Shown here piece after piece: positions 6,237 through 13,611 of a stretch of DNA of 17,017 nt. The notes beneath the pieces were generated by a model. It was not told the origin of the DNA. It saw only the letters and a program-made list of their open reading frames with translations, and made no database searches. Every line of letters begins with the position of its first letter. The first letter of the stretch is position 1. Position numbers and translations under genes: made by a program. Origin of the DNA: Thermodesulfobacteriota bacterium (GTDB lineage: Bacteria; Desulfobacterota; BSN033; UBA1163); NCBI GenBank assembly GCA_030024065.1, contig JASEIE010000033.1, positions 1-17,017 on the forward strand, written 5' to 3'.

Positions 6237-6410
6237 ATGGTGAGAGATCAAGAAAGGGTTATCAGTTTTGATAAATGGAAAGAATCAATGTCAAAGGATA
6301 TCTTTCTTCTTGACGATGACAAACCGAAGTCTATTAGCAGGCTTTATGACATGTTCGGTGATGATTTTGATGAAGAAGACCCCTCAGCTTCCCGCTCGAA
6401 AAAGAAGTAG
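6237..6410 (+). CDS. Small acidic hypothetical protein (57 aa)
   Basis: I do not recognise this protein. The frame encodes 57 residues starting MVRDQERVISFDKWKES, passing through KDIFLLDDDKPKSISRLYDMF, with an acidic stretch GDDFDEEDP and a basic end SRSKKK. There is no signal peptide, membrane segment or cysteine. The middle looks able to form an amphipathic helix, and the tail is probably disordered. The Shine-Dalgarno is weak (GGGTAAGAAT before the ATG). Support for coding comes from its position 48 bases downstream of a sigma54-like promoter, from sensible codon use, and from the clean stop 12 bases before the converging FAD-protein gene. A competing 76-codon frame over 6268-6498 runs into that neighbour and looks less plausible. 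The role is unknown; a small regulatory or partner protein is one possibility. Confidence 0.5.
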   Translation: MVRDQERVISFDKWKESMSKDIFLLDDDKPKSISRLYDMFGDDFDEEDPSASRSKKK

Positions 6411-6422
6411 GCTGGTCCCGGT

Positions 6423-7901
6423 CTATGAACGATATCTCTTCAAAATCTCCCTCCCGGCCATCAATCCGCTGAGAACCTCCCCTTCCAATCCAAGATAAGG
6501 AAAGTTCTCTTTTCCTGTAAAATAAAGATGACTTGATAACCGGACAGGAACGATACCTTCTCTCCATCTAAAATGATGATTCGTTTCATAAAGAAAGTGC
6601 GGATAAGACCAGCAGGCAATCTGCCTATCTGTCCATTCCCGATCGATCAACTCAATATGTTTTTCAAGAAATGGAAAGAGATGGCGCAGATGCTTCATCA
6701 CGCCGCTTTGCAGATCATCGAAAGAGCCCTGATCAAATCTCCCAAAGGGGATTAAACCCTGGGCAATAAGCGCCCTCCTCCCCTCCGGAGCCTGAGCCTC
6801 ATCCCCTTTTTGGCTCAAGCTGAGAAAGAGGAGGTTCCCTCCCTCATATGGTTTTTCAAGGTCCAGTATGGAGACGAAAAGATCTCTCATGCCGACTGGA
6901 ATGACCTTTTCACGAATTCCCAGAAAGATGGGAACGAACACATATCGGGGCCCAACCTTCTCTCCCCATTTCAACACTCTCTTTCCTTTTTCACCAAAGA
7001 GATTTAAAAGGCAGTGAAGGGGGGAATTTAAAATGACGGATTCGGATCGAAATAGCTTCTCCTCTCCTTTTAGTGAGAGGACAAATCCATCCCTCCGCTT
7101 CATCTCAACTCTTTTCAACCCTTCAACCGCTTCGACTCTCCCCCCCGATTGAAGAAATTTTTCAAAGATGTACTCTGTCATGACTTCTAAATCGACATAC
7201 TCCCTCCATTCGTTCTCTTCATCAGACAATAAGAGATGAGAGACCAGGGAGACAGGGAGAGAATCCGAAATGAGATTTCCGAGGGAGATCGTTTGAAGTT
7301 GCATAAATTTCTTAAATTCGGATGAATGATTTGAGAGCTTTTCACCCATTCTTCCTTTGGGAAGCGTATCGAATGAAAACCATCTCCTGAAAAGAGATCC
7401 GGGGTGAACAGGAAAAAGGGATTCCATCGTTTCTTTGCTTTTTAACATCTTAAAAATATGCTTGATACGGTCCATTTCAGCATAGAAGTTTTCGACTTGA
7501 GTTAATTCCCCGGGAAATTCCCTTTTCCATTCCCTCTGAAGAAGGGAACGCTCTTGATAGAGGTCGATCCTTGACTTGGGAAGGATCACCTGAAAGTCGA
7601 CTTCTCGCTCCGGTTTTTTTAACTTATTTTCAGTCTGTCCGGATTCTTCCTGTTGATGGGTCGGAAAAGAGATATCGAGTGTTCGAAAAACCCTTTTCAG
7701 GAGGGCTGTTTTAATACGTTTTTCTGAGAAGTTTGAAAACGGGAGGAAACGGTATCCCTCTCTTACGCAGGAGGGCTGGTAACCACTTTCTTTCAAAAGC
7801 AGAACGTTGCGATTCTCTCTGGCCAGATAGGTAGCAGCAATCAAACCACCCAACCCGGACCCTATGATTGCTGCATCAAACACTTTGTATTGATATTTCA
7901 T
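6423..7901 (-). CDS. FAD-dependent oxidoreductase, phytoene desaturase/amine oxidase-like
   Basis: This 492-residue protein has an N-terminal dinucleotide-binding fold, AAIIGSGLGGLIAATYLA, with GSGLGG at residues 14-19, and a C-terminal FAD-contact segment, LYFTGKENFPYLGLEGEVLSGLMAGREIL. This layout matches the COG1233-like group of phytoene desaturases, carotene isomerases and related flavoproteins. The middle is divergent and lysine/arginine-rich. The canonical acidic residue after the second beta strand is replaced by LLLKESG, with E about 5 residues on. No carotenoid or isoprenoid gene is nearby, so its substrate is unknown. AGAAGGA four bases before the ATG at 7901 supports the start. 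It ends convergently with the small ORF at 6237-6410. It is separated from purM, on the same strand, by a 202-base gap containing a repeat element. Confidence 0.75.
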   Translation of the reverse strand: MKYQYKVFDAAIIGSGLGGLIAATYLARENRNVLLLKESGYQPSCVREGYRFLPFSNFSEKRIKTALLKRVFRTLDISFPTHQQEESGQTENKLKKPEREVDFQVILPKSRIDLYQERSLLQREWKREFPGELTQVENFYAEMDRIKHIFKMLKSKETMESLFPVHPGSLFRRWFSFDTLPKGRMGEKLSNHSSEFKKFMQLQTISLGNLISDSLPVSLVSHLLLSDEENEWREYVDLEVMTEYIFEKFLQSGGRVEAVEGLKRVEMKRRDGFVLSLKGEEKLFRSESVILNSPLHCLLNLFGEKGKRVLKWGEKVGPRYVFVPIFLGIREKVIPVGMRDLFVSILDLEKPYEGGNLLFLSLSQKGDEAQAPEGRRALIAQGLIPFGRFDQGSFDDLQSGVMKHLRHLFPFLEKHIELIDREWTDRQIACWSYPHFLYETNHHFRWREGIVPVRLSSHLYFTGKENFPYLGLEGEVLSGLMAGREILKRYRS

Positions 7902-7947
7902 CGGTCCTTCTAAGCCCTACGTCTCAATGGATGCCTATGATTACTTT

Positions 7948-8044
7948 ACCCCGTTAGAAATAATGCCCCGCTGCTCTGCAGCGGGGTTACATTTCAGATT
8001 AATTCCGGCGGGGTTTAATGCCCCGCTGGAATTTCTAACGGGGT
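7948..8044 (-). repeat. MITE/REP-like element, copy A, with 14-bp terminal inverted repeats
   Basis: ACCCCGTTAGAAAT (7948-7961) and its exact complement ATTTCTAACGGGGT (8031-8044) bound a 97-base element between the purM and FAD-protein genes. Inside are two strong hairpins: CCCCGCTGC/GCAGCGGGG with a 3-base loop (7966-7986), and AATTCCGGCGGGG/CCCCGCTGGAATT with one G-T pair and a 7-base loop (8001-8033). Read on the minus strand, its first 23 and last 14-plus bases match copy B at 12694-12774. No transposase is encoded and no clear target duplication is visible. It may also act as a transcription-attenuating or mRNA-stabilising structure between the two minus-strand genes. Confidence 0.8.
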
Positions 8045-8085
8045 TTACCGGCATGACGATATAGATTGGAATATATTAACAGACA

Positions 8086-8102
8086 GGACAGACCTCTTGT
8101 CC
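8086..8102 (-). terminator. Weak hairpin just after purM
   Basis: GGACA (8086-8090) and TGTCC (8098-8102) form a 5-bp stem with a 7-base loop directly after the purM stop codon. The minus-strand sequence beyond it is TGTCTGTTAATAT, only mildly T-rich, so terminator activity is doubtful. Confidence 0.2.
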
Positions 8103-8103
8103 T

Positions 8104-9147
8104 TCAGACAAACTCGATCGGCTCTTCCTCTTTCTCCGCCTTCCCGATCTCCCCTATCACAAATGCCTTCTCGCCCATGGAGTGAAGCCTTTCCAATATC
8201 TCCTCGGCCTCTTTATTCTTCACCATAAGAATCATCCCGATCCCGGAATTGAACGTGCGAAACATTTCATCCTCTGGAATATCTCCCATCTCCTTGAGAA
8301 AGGAGAAAATGGGAGGGATTTCCCAGGTCCCCCTATGGACGATGGCCTTACATCCCTTTGGAATCACCCTAGGAAGATTCCCCGTAATGCCTCCGCCTGT
8401 GATATGGGCAACTCCTCCGATGTTGAAATCTCTGACAAGGTTCATCACCGTCTTGACATAGATTTTTGTCGGCCGAAGGAGCGCTTCGCCCAACACCTCT
8501 CCGATCCCCTCCACCTTTTTATTGAGGTCCATTTTGTGATGATCGAGAAGGATCTTCCTCACCAGCGAATACCCATTGCTGTGGAGTCCGCTGGAGGCAA
8601 TTCCGATCAATCTATCCCCAACGGTCACACCGGACCCATCGATCAATTGGGCATCTTCCACGATCCCAACGGTAAATCCGGCAAGATCGTACTCTCCCTC
8701 CTTATAAAATCCAGGCATCTCGGCTGTCTCGCCGCCGATCAGAGAGCATTCCGCTTCGATGCATCCCTTGACGATACCGCTTACCACCTTCGCCGCTTTC
8801 CCTTGATCCAGTTTGGAAGTAGCGAAATAATCCAGGAGGAAGAGCGGTCTGGCTCCGACGACGACAATGTCATTGACGCACATTGCCACCAGATCGATTC
8901 CAACGGTATCATGGCGGTCCATCAGGAAGGCTATCTTCAGTTTCGTACCAACACCGTCGGTTGAGGAGACCAGAATTGGCTTCTTATAGCGCTCAAGGTT
9001 GAGTGAGAGGCACCCTGCAAAACCACCGATCTTTGTCAATACTTCAGGTCGGAAGGTCGACTCCACCATCGGCTTGATTGCCTTGACGAACGAATCCCCC
9101 TTTTCAATATCAACGCCCGCATCCCTGTAAGAGAACTTCTTCATCAT
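8104..9147 (-). CDS. purM: Phosphoribosylformylglycinamidine cyclo-ligase (AIR synthetase)
   Basis: PurM converts formylglycinamidine ribonucleotide plus ATP into aminoimidazole ribonucleotide, the fifth step of de novo purine synthesis, in the cytoplasm. The 347-residue length is typical. Motifs in order: YRDAGVDIEKGD at the N-terminus, STDGVGTKLKIA (ATP/substrate loop), GGETAEMPGFY, GIASSGLHSNGYSLVRKI, HITGGGITGNLPRV and FNSGIGMI. Two adjacent ATGs (9147, 9144) follow a GAGG sequence at 5 or 8 bases; I keep the first. It is not next to purN, purL or other purine genes, so it appears to be separately controlled. A plausible promoter lies at 9175-9204, divergent from queA. All recognisable signature segments are intact. 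Confidence 0.96.
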   Translation of the reverse strand: MMKKFSYRDAGVDIEKGDSFVKAIKPMVESTFRPEVLTKIGGFAGCLSLNLERYKKPILVSSTDGVGTKLKIAFLMDRHDTVGIDLVAMCVNDIVVVGARPLFLLDYFATSKLDQGKAAKVVSGIVKGCIEAECSLIGGETAEMPGFYKEGEYDLAGFTVGIVEDAQLIDGSGVTVGDRLIGIASSGLHSNGYSLVRKILLDHHKMDLNKKVEGIGEVLGEALLRPTKIYVKTVMNLVRDFNIGGVAHITGGGITGNLPRVIPKGCKAIVHRGTWEIPPIFSFLKEMGDIPEDEMFRTFNSGIGMILMVKNKEAEEILERLHSMGEKAFVIGEIGKAEKEEEPIEFV

Positions 9148-9174
9148 TGTTACCTCAAGGATTTAAACAGTTTT

Positions 9175-9204
9175 AAATTAATCGATGCTTTCCAAAAAGT
9201 CAAA
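9175..9204 (-). promoter_or_regulatory. Candidate sigma70 promoter for purM
   Basis: On the minus strand TTGACT (9204-9199) is followed by 18 bases and TAATTT (9180-9175). Transcription would begin near 9168, about 20 bases before the purM start codon and its GAGG sequence. No purine-type operator or PurR-like palindrome is evident. Confidence 0.45.
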
Positions 9205-9224
9205 TTTTAACTTGCGGATTTCGA

Positions 9225-9255
9225 TTGACTCTGTTAATTTTAATGGGCTTAAAAT
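9225..9255 (+). promoter_or_regulatory. Candidate sigma70 promoter for queA-tgt-yajC
   Basis: TTGACT (9225-9230) is followed by TTAAAA (9249-9254, 18-base spacer) or TAAAAT (9250-9255, 19 bases). Transcription would start near 9262, just ahead of the queA ATG at 9275. This supports that start rather than the upstream in-frame ATG at 9185. Confidence 0.4.
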
Positions 9256-9274
9256 TCATTTTGATGTTCAACAT

Positions 9275-10303
9275 ATGAGAATTGAGGAGTTCGATTACAA
9301 TCTTCCGAAATCGTTGATCGCCCAGTACCCTTCCCCTCAGAGAGGGGAGTCCAGTTTAATGGTCCTGCGTCGGAACCCGGGCATCATCGAGCATCGCGAA
9401 TTTAAAGATGTTCCGGATTATCTCCAGCCCGGAGACCTCCTTTTGATGAATAATACCCGCGTTCTTCCGGCACGGTTGATCGGGAATAAAGAGACAGGAG
9501 GAAAGATTGAGATTCTCGTTATCCCCTCCCACAATGGGACAACGGGAGAGTGGGAGGTTCTGATCAGGAACGCTGGAAAGGTGAAGAGTGGAACCCGGAT
9601 TCAATTTGGGGAGGCGCTCTATGGAGAGCTGACGGAGGTGAAAGGCGGAAAGGGAAAGATCTTTTTCTCCGACCAAAGGCCGATTGAAGATCTTCTCCAG
9701 AGATTCGGTCATATTCCCCTCCCCCCTTATATTAAGAGAGAAGATGAGCCACTGGACAGAGACCGTTATCAGACGGTCATTGCCGAGAGGGACGGATCGA
9801 TTGCTTCACCCACTGCAGGACTCCACTTCACCCAGTCGATGCTTCAATCTCTGATAGAGAAAGGGGTGAATATCGCCTTTATCACACTTCATGTCGGACC
9901 GGGGACGTTTACTCCGGTAAAAGTTAGAGACATCGGAGACCACCTGATGGGTGAAGAGTGGGTGGAGATATCGAAGGAAGTGGCAAGAGAGATTGAAGAA
10001 ACCAGGGAGCAAGGGAAAAGAGTGATTGCCGTTGGAACGACGACGACCCGTGCTCTTGAATCTTTCGCGGACGAGGAAGGCCGGATCAAATCAGGGAAAG
10101 GGTCTTCCAATCTTTTCATTCACCCTCCCTATGGCTTCCGAGTGATCGATGGACTGATCACCAATTTCCATCTTCCGAAATCGACGCTGATCATGCTCGT
10201 CTCTGCTTTTGCGGGCAGGGAATTTATTTTAAAGGCATACCAGGAAGCCGTGGAGAGGAAATATCGTTTCTATAGTTACGGCGATGCCATGCTCATCCTG
10301 TAG
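9275..10303 (+). CDS. queA: S-adenosylmethionine:tRNA ribosyltransferase-isomerase
   Basis: QueA transfers and isomerises the ribosyl group of S-adenosylmethionine onto 7-aminomethyl-7-deazaguanine in the tRNA wobble position, forming epoxyqueuosine. Conserved segments: LIAQYPSPQRGESSLMVL, NNTRVLPARL, SIASPTAGLHFT, HVGPGTFTPV, GTTTTRALES, the long DGLITNFHLPKSTLIMLVSA and the terminal YRFYSYGDAMLIL. The open frame extends back to 9185, but family members begin at MRIEEFDYNLP, so the ATG at 9275 gives a normal 342-residue protein. There is no clear Shine-Dalgarno sequence before it, and the predicted transcript leader is very short. It is followed by tgt, the preceding enzyme of the same pathway, after a 43-base gap filled by palindromes. 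Confidence 0.95.
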   Translation: MRIEEFDYNLPKSLIAQYPSPQRGESSLMVLRRNPGIIEHREFKDVPDYLQPGDLLLMNNTRVLPARLIGNKETGGKIEILVIPSHNGTTGEWEVLIRNAGKVKSGTRIQFGEALYGELTEVKGGKGKIFFSDQRPIEDLLQRFGHIPLPPYIKREDEPLDRDRYQTVIAERDGSIASPTAGLHFTQSMLQSLIEKGVNIAFITLHVGPGTFTPVKVRDIGDHLMGEEWVEISKEVAREIEETREQGKRVIAVGTTTTRALESFADEEGRIKSGKGSSNLFIHPPYGFRVIDGLITNFHLPKSTLIMLVSAFAGREFILKAYQEAVERKYRFYSYGDAMLIL

Positions 10304-10308
10304 ATAGA

Positions 10309-11498
<1,190 letters not shown>

Positions 11499-11521
11499 AA
11501 TAAAAAAGAAAAGGAGGATTT

Positions 11522-11845
11522 ATGGGAATGGATCTGGCTTATGCAATGGGAACACAACCGGGGCGAGAAGGCCAGGGGTCTGCAATCTGGAGTTTCCTGC
11601 CCATCATTCTTATCTTCGTCATCTTCTACTTCCTGCTGATTCGACCCCAGCAGAAGCGGTCAAAGGATCATCGCAATCTGCTTTCGAATTTGAAGGTAGG
11701 AGACCAGGTCTTAACGGGCGGCGGCATTTACGGCCGTATCACCGGGCTCCGGGATGATGTCGTCACCGTCGAAATCTCAGACAAGGTGAGGGTGAAGGTA
11801 AGCCGCGGCCATATCGCAGGAGTTGTCAGGTCGGATGTGATGTGA
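11522..11845 (+). CDS. yajC: Preprotein translocase accessory subunit YajC
   Basis: This 107-residue protein has a short N-terminal segment, one strong membrane helix (about residues 22-40, SAIWSFLPIILIFVIFYFLL), then the signature RPQQKRSKDH and a cytoplasmic domain with VGDQVLTGGGIYGRI. YajC associates with SecDF and the SecYEG translocon in the inner membrane. A strong AAGGAGG 5 bases before the ATG fixes the start, 23 bases after tgt. The usual next genes, secD and secF, do not follow. Instead there is a 145-base gap and the rpsF cluster, so the common tgt-yajC-secDF order is broken here. No terminator is visible after the gene. Confidence 0.94.
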   Translation: MGMDLAYAMGTQPGREGQGSAIWSFLPIILIFVIFYFLLIRPQQKRSKDHRNLLSNLKVGDQVLTGGGIYGRITGLRDDVVTVEISDKVRVKVSRGHIAGVVRSDVM

Positions 11846-11990
11846 TAAAAATAGATTAGGAATCCAGAATTCAGGAGATAGAAGACAGAATCAGGATTTC
11901 CAATCTACAATCAGCAATCCAAATTCTGAAATTTGAATCCCCCTTGCTCTAAACTCTGTATTAGGGCTATAATCCACGAGGAGGTGAATT
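11846..11990. other. Gap with a degenerate GGATTT/AATTCC-type element and rpsF promoter
   Basis: These 145 bases contain no gene. Positions 11858-11940 hold an imperfect, self-complementary stretch built from AATCCAGAATTCAG, CAGGATTTCC, CAATCC and AAATTCTGAAATTTG, resembling the elements before rplI (about 13066-13134) and pgsA (14977-15084). The right end holds the probable rpsF promoter and ribosome-binding site. Confidence 0.5.
11944..11973 (+). promoter_or_regulatory. Candidate sigma70 promoter for the rpsF-dnaB cluster
   Basis: TTGCTC (11944-11949), an 18-base spacer and a perfect TATAAT (11968-11973) precede rpsF. The expected start near 11980 falls at the first base of GGAGG, leaving a leader of only about 11 bases. 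Either the message is nearly leaderless with the Shine-Dalgarno at its very 5' end, or the real promoter lies upstream. Confidence 0.4.
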
Positions 11991-12347
11991 ATGAGGAAGT
12001 ATGAATCGATCTTTATCCTTGACCCCGATCTCGAAGAAGAACAGGCTCAATCCGCCATCGAAAAAATCAAAGGGATCATCACCCAGGGCAGCGGGGAGAT
12101 CCTCAAGGCGGAAGATTGGGGAAAACGAAAACTCGCCTATGATGTCAAGAAGAAGTCCAAGGGGCATTATTACCTGATTCACTTTTCCGGAAACCCCGCC
12201 CTCCTCTCCGAGCTGGAGAGAAATTTCCGAGTCATGGATGCCATCATTAAGTATCAATCCGTTTGCCTTGATGAGAAGCATGCATCCGCTTCAGGGGGGC
12301 TTGTTCCGGAGGATCTTCCGGAGGCAGAATCAGAGGGAGGGGCATGA
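11991..12347 (+). CDS. rpsF: 30S ribosomal protein S6
   Basis: This 118-residue S6 begins MRKYESIFILDPDLEEEQ, the family's first beta strand, and contains DWGKRKLAYDVKKKSKGHYYLIHF (key part WGKRKLAY), the RNA/S18-contact region, ending with an acidic tail rich in E, P and G. S6 pairs with S18 on the central domain of 16S rRNA; the S18 gene follows one gene later, as is common. GGAGG 6 bases before the ATG defines the start. It overlaps the next gene by four bases (ATGA), implying translational coupling. In several bacteria the S6-S18 complex represses its own leader, but the very short space here shows no obvious such structure. Confidence 0.96.
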   Translation: MRKYESIFILDPDLEEEQAQSAIEKIKGIITQGSGEILKAEDWGKRKLAYDVKKKSKGHYYLIHFSGNPALLSELERNFRVMDAIIKYQSVCLDEKHASASGGLVPEDLPEAESEGGA

Positions 12348-12703
12348 CCCTTTTGAATCATGTTAGCCTTACAGGGAGGGTGACAAACGTTCCCCGATTC
12401 CAGTATCAACCCGATGGAACCCCGGTGCTCCAGTTCCCTCTGGAGTTGAACGGTTCAAAGGATCTGGATAGAAAGGGAGATCGAAGCCTGATTCATATCG
12501 TTGCCTTTGGCAAGTTGGCCGAAATCAGACACGAGTTCCGGAGCGGTCAGCGACTTCTCGTCAAAGGTCGGCTTCTTCAGAGGCGCTGGCAGACGCCCGA
12601 AGGAAGAAATCAAACCCGTACAGAGGTGATCGCATCGGAACTCCATCCATTGGAGGAAGAAACGAACCTCCGTGACCAAGATGAAACCAGTGAACCCCGT
12701 TAG
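12344..12703 (+). CDS. ssb: OB-fold single-stranded-DNA-binding protein (short Ssb/PriB-like)
   Basis: This 119-residue OB-fold protein lies between the S6 and S18 genes, the standard place for ssb or priB. The start reads NHVSLTGRVTNVPRFQYQPDG, followed by FPLELNG, HIVAFGKLAEI and LLVKGRLLQRRW, in line with the Ssb core (about residues 1-105). It lacks the flexible tail ending in an acidic DDIPF-like tip that bacterial Ssb uses to recruit partners; it ends QDETSEPR. The TAG stop lies inside the left terminal repeat of the element at 12694-12774, so the C-terminus may have been set by that insertion. Another full-length Ssb elsewhere in the genome would be expected. The choice between Ssb and PriB cannot be made firmly; residue use favours Ssb-like. 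Confidence 0.82.
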   Translation: MTLLNHVSLTGRVTNVPRFQYQPDGTPVLQFPLELNGSKDLDRKGDRSLIHIVAFGKLAEIRHEFRSGQRLLVKGRLLQRRWQTPEGRNQTRTEVIASELHPLEEETNLRDQDETSEPR

Positions 12704-12774
12704 AAATTCCAGCGGGCCTTCGCCGCGCAGAAGTGGCTCCGGCCACGCAGGCGGGGCATTATTTCAAACGGGAT
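12694..12774 (+). repeat. MITE/REP-like element, copy B, overlapping the ssb stop codon
   Basis: The left end, ACCCCGTTAGAAAT (12694-12707), continues as TCCAGCGGG, giving 23 bases identical to copy A read on its minus strand. The right end, GCGGGGCATTATTT followed by CAAACGGGAT (12751-12774), matches copy A apart from two changes in the terminal repeat. The core is different, with a GTGGC/GCCAC hairpin (12733-12746). The ssb TAG (12701-12703) is part of the element, and the rpsR ribosome-binding site begins just after it. Confidence 0.78.
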
Positions 12775-12791
12775 GAAGAGAGGAGATGAGG

Positions 12792-13055
12792 ATGAGAAAA
12801 CCGGGTGAAAAGCCAACCCAGGACAGAAAGAAGAGACCCTTCTTGAGGCGAAAGGTCTGTCGATTCTGCACCGATAGAAAGCTGGATATTGACTATAAGA
12901 ACCCGAGAGTCCTTCGATACTTTGTCACGGAACGAGGCAAGATCATTCCCCGAAGGATCTCCGGGAACTGTGCAAAGCACCAGAGACAGATTACCGTCGC
13001 TATTAAAAGGGCACGCAATATCGCCATATTGCCTTTTGCAACGGCTTCTCGATAA
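12792..13055 (+). CDS. rpsR: 30S ribosomal protein S18
   Basis: S18 binds the 16S rRNA platform with S6. The sequence shows [36 protein letters not shown] and [25 protein letters not shown], all typical. The CRFC pair plus the C in GNCAKH suggest a zinc-binding form. An in-frame ATG at 12786 directly abuts AGGAG; the ATG at 12792 is 6 bases from GGAG and begins MRKPGEK, so it is preferred (87 residues). It is separated from the ssb-like gene by the repeat element at 12694-12774. Confidence 0.95.
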   Translation: MRKPGEKPTQDRKKRPFLRRKVCRFCTDRKLDIDYKNPRVLRYFVTERGKIIPRRISGNCAKHQRQITVAIKRARNIAILPFATASR

Positions 13056-13165
13056 AAAAATAAAAATCCGAAACCCAAAACACTCAATATTCAACAACAG
13101 AGTTTTGGATTTCTAAATTAGGATTTTGGATTTTCCCCGACAGGGTCGGGGAGAGGAGGTATTCT
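13056..13165. other. rpsR-rplI gap with degenerate element and a hairpin at the rplI ribosome-binding site
   Basis: These 110 bases hold an AT-rich, partly self-complementary stretch (AAATCCGAAACCC near 13066; GTTTTGGATTTC and GGATTTTGGATTTT at 13102-13134) of the same kind as the gaps before rpsF and pgsA. Then comes a hairpin, CCCCGAC/GTCGGGG (13135-13141 and 13145-13151, 3-base loop). The hairpin ends 3 bases before the GGAGG of rplI and could influence its translation. Confidence 0.5.
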
Positions 13166-13609
13166 ATGCAAGTAATTCTCTTAGAGGATGTCCCCTCATT
13201 GGGAAAGGCAGGGGAGATGGTGAAGGTTTCCGTCGGGTACGGAAGGAATTACCTCATTCCCCGGAAGAAAGCCCTCTTCGCCACGGAAAAAAATCTCAAG
13301 GCGATGGAGCATCAGAAGACCCTAGTCCAGCAGCAAATGGGGAAGATCAAGAAGGAAGCAGAGAAGGCAGCCAGGCAGATCGAAAACCTTTCATGTACCT
13401 TTTCCAAGAATGTGGGGGAGAGCGGGAAGCTTTTCGGGTCCGTGACCTCCATGGAGATTGAGGCCTTTTTAAAAGAGAATGGCATTGATGTGGATCGGAA
13501 GAAGATTCTTCTCGAAGAACCCATCAAGAATCTTGGAATGTATACTGTACCGGTCAAACTCCACCCGGAAGTAACAGCCCACCTGAAGGTCTGGGTGGTT
13601 CAGGAGTGA
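13166..13609 (+). CDS. rplI: 50S ribosomal protein L9
   Basis: This 147-residue L9 has the N-terminal rRNA-binding domain MQVILLEDVPSLGKAGEMVK...GYGRNYLIPRKKALFAT, a long lysine/glutamate-rich connecting helix (about residues 41-75), and a C-terminal domain with GKLFGSVTSMEI and VPVKLHPEVTAHLKVWVV. L9 binds domain V of 23S rRNA and protrudes from the L1 stalk base. GGAGG 6 bases before the ATG is strong. The stop codon overlaps a GTG at 13606, and the dnaB ATG begins 2 bases after it. Confidence 0.96.
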   Translation: MQVILLEDVPSLGKAGEMVKVSVGYGRNYLIPRKKALFATEKNLKAMEHQKTLVQQQMGKIKKEAEKAARQIENLSCTFSKNVGESGKLFGSVTSMEIEAFLKENGIDVDRKKILLEEPIKNLGMYTVPVKLHPEVTAHLKVWVVQE

Positions 13610-13611
13610 AC

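Noticed and set aside
6268..6498. 76-codon plus-strand frame overlapping the small acidic ORF
   Set aside because: It runs 75 bases into the converging FAD-protein gene and has no Shine-Dalgarno; the 57-codon frame at 6237-6410 ends cleanly before that gene and is preferred.
7948..8044. CRISPR-like or attenuator interpretation of the repeat cluster
   Set aside because: The repeats are inverted hairpin arms, not regularly spaced direct repeats with unique spacers, and there are no cas genes or T-tract terminator.
8182..8964. 260-codon plus-strand open frame opposite purM
   Set aside because: purM is intact with all family motifs on the minus strand; the opposing frame shows no domain and is a shadow.
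12344..12703. Frameshifted full-length Ssb
   Set aside because: No continuation of an Ssb tail is visible in any frame after the stop; the downstream sequence is the repeat element and then rpsR.
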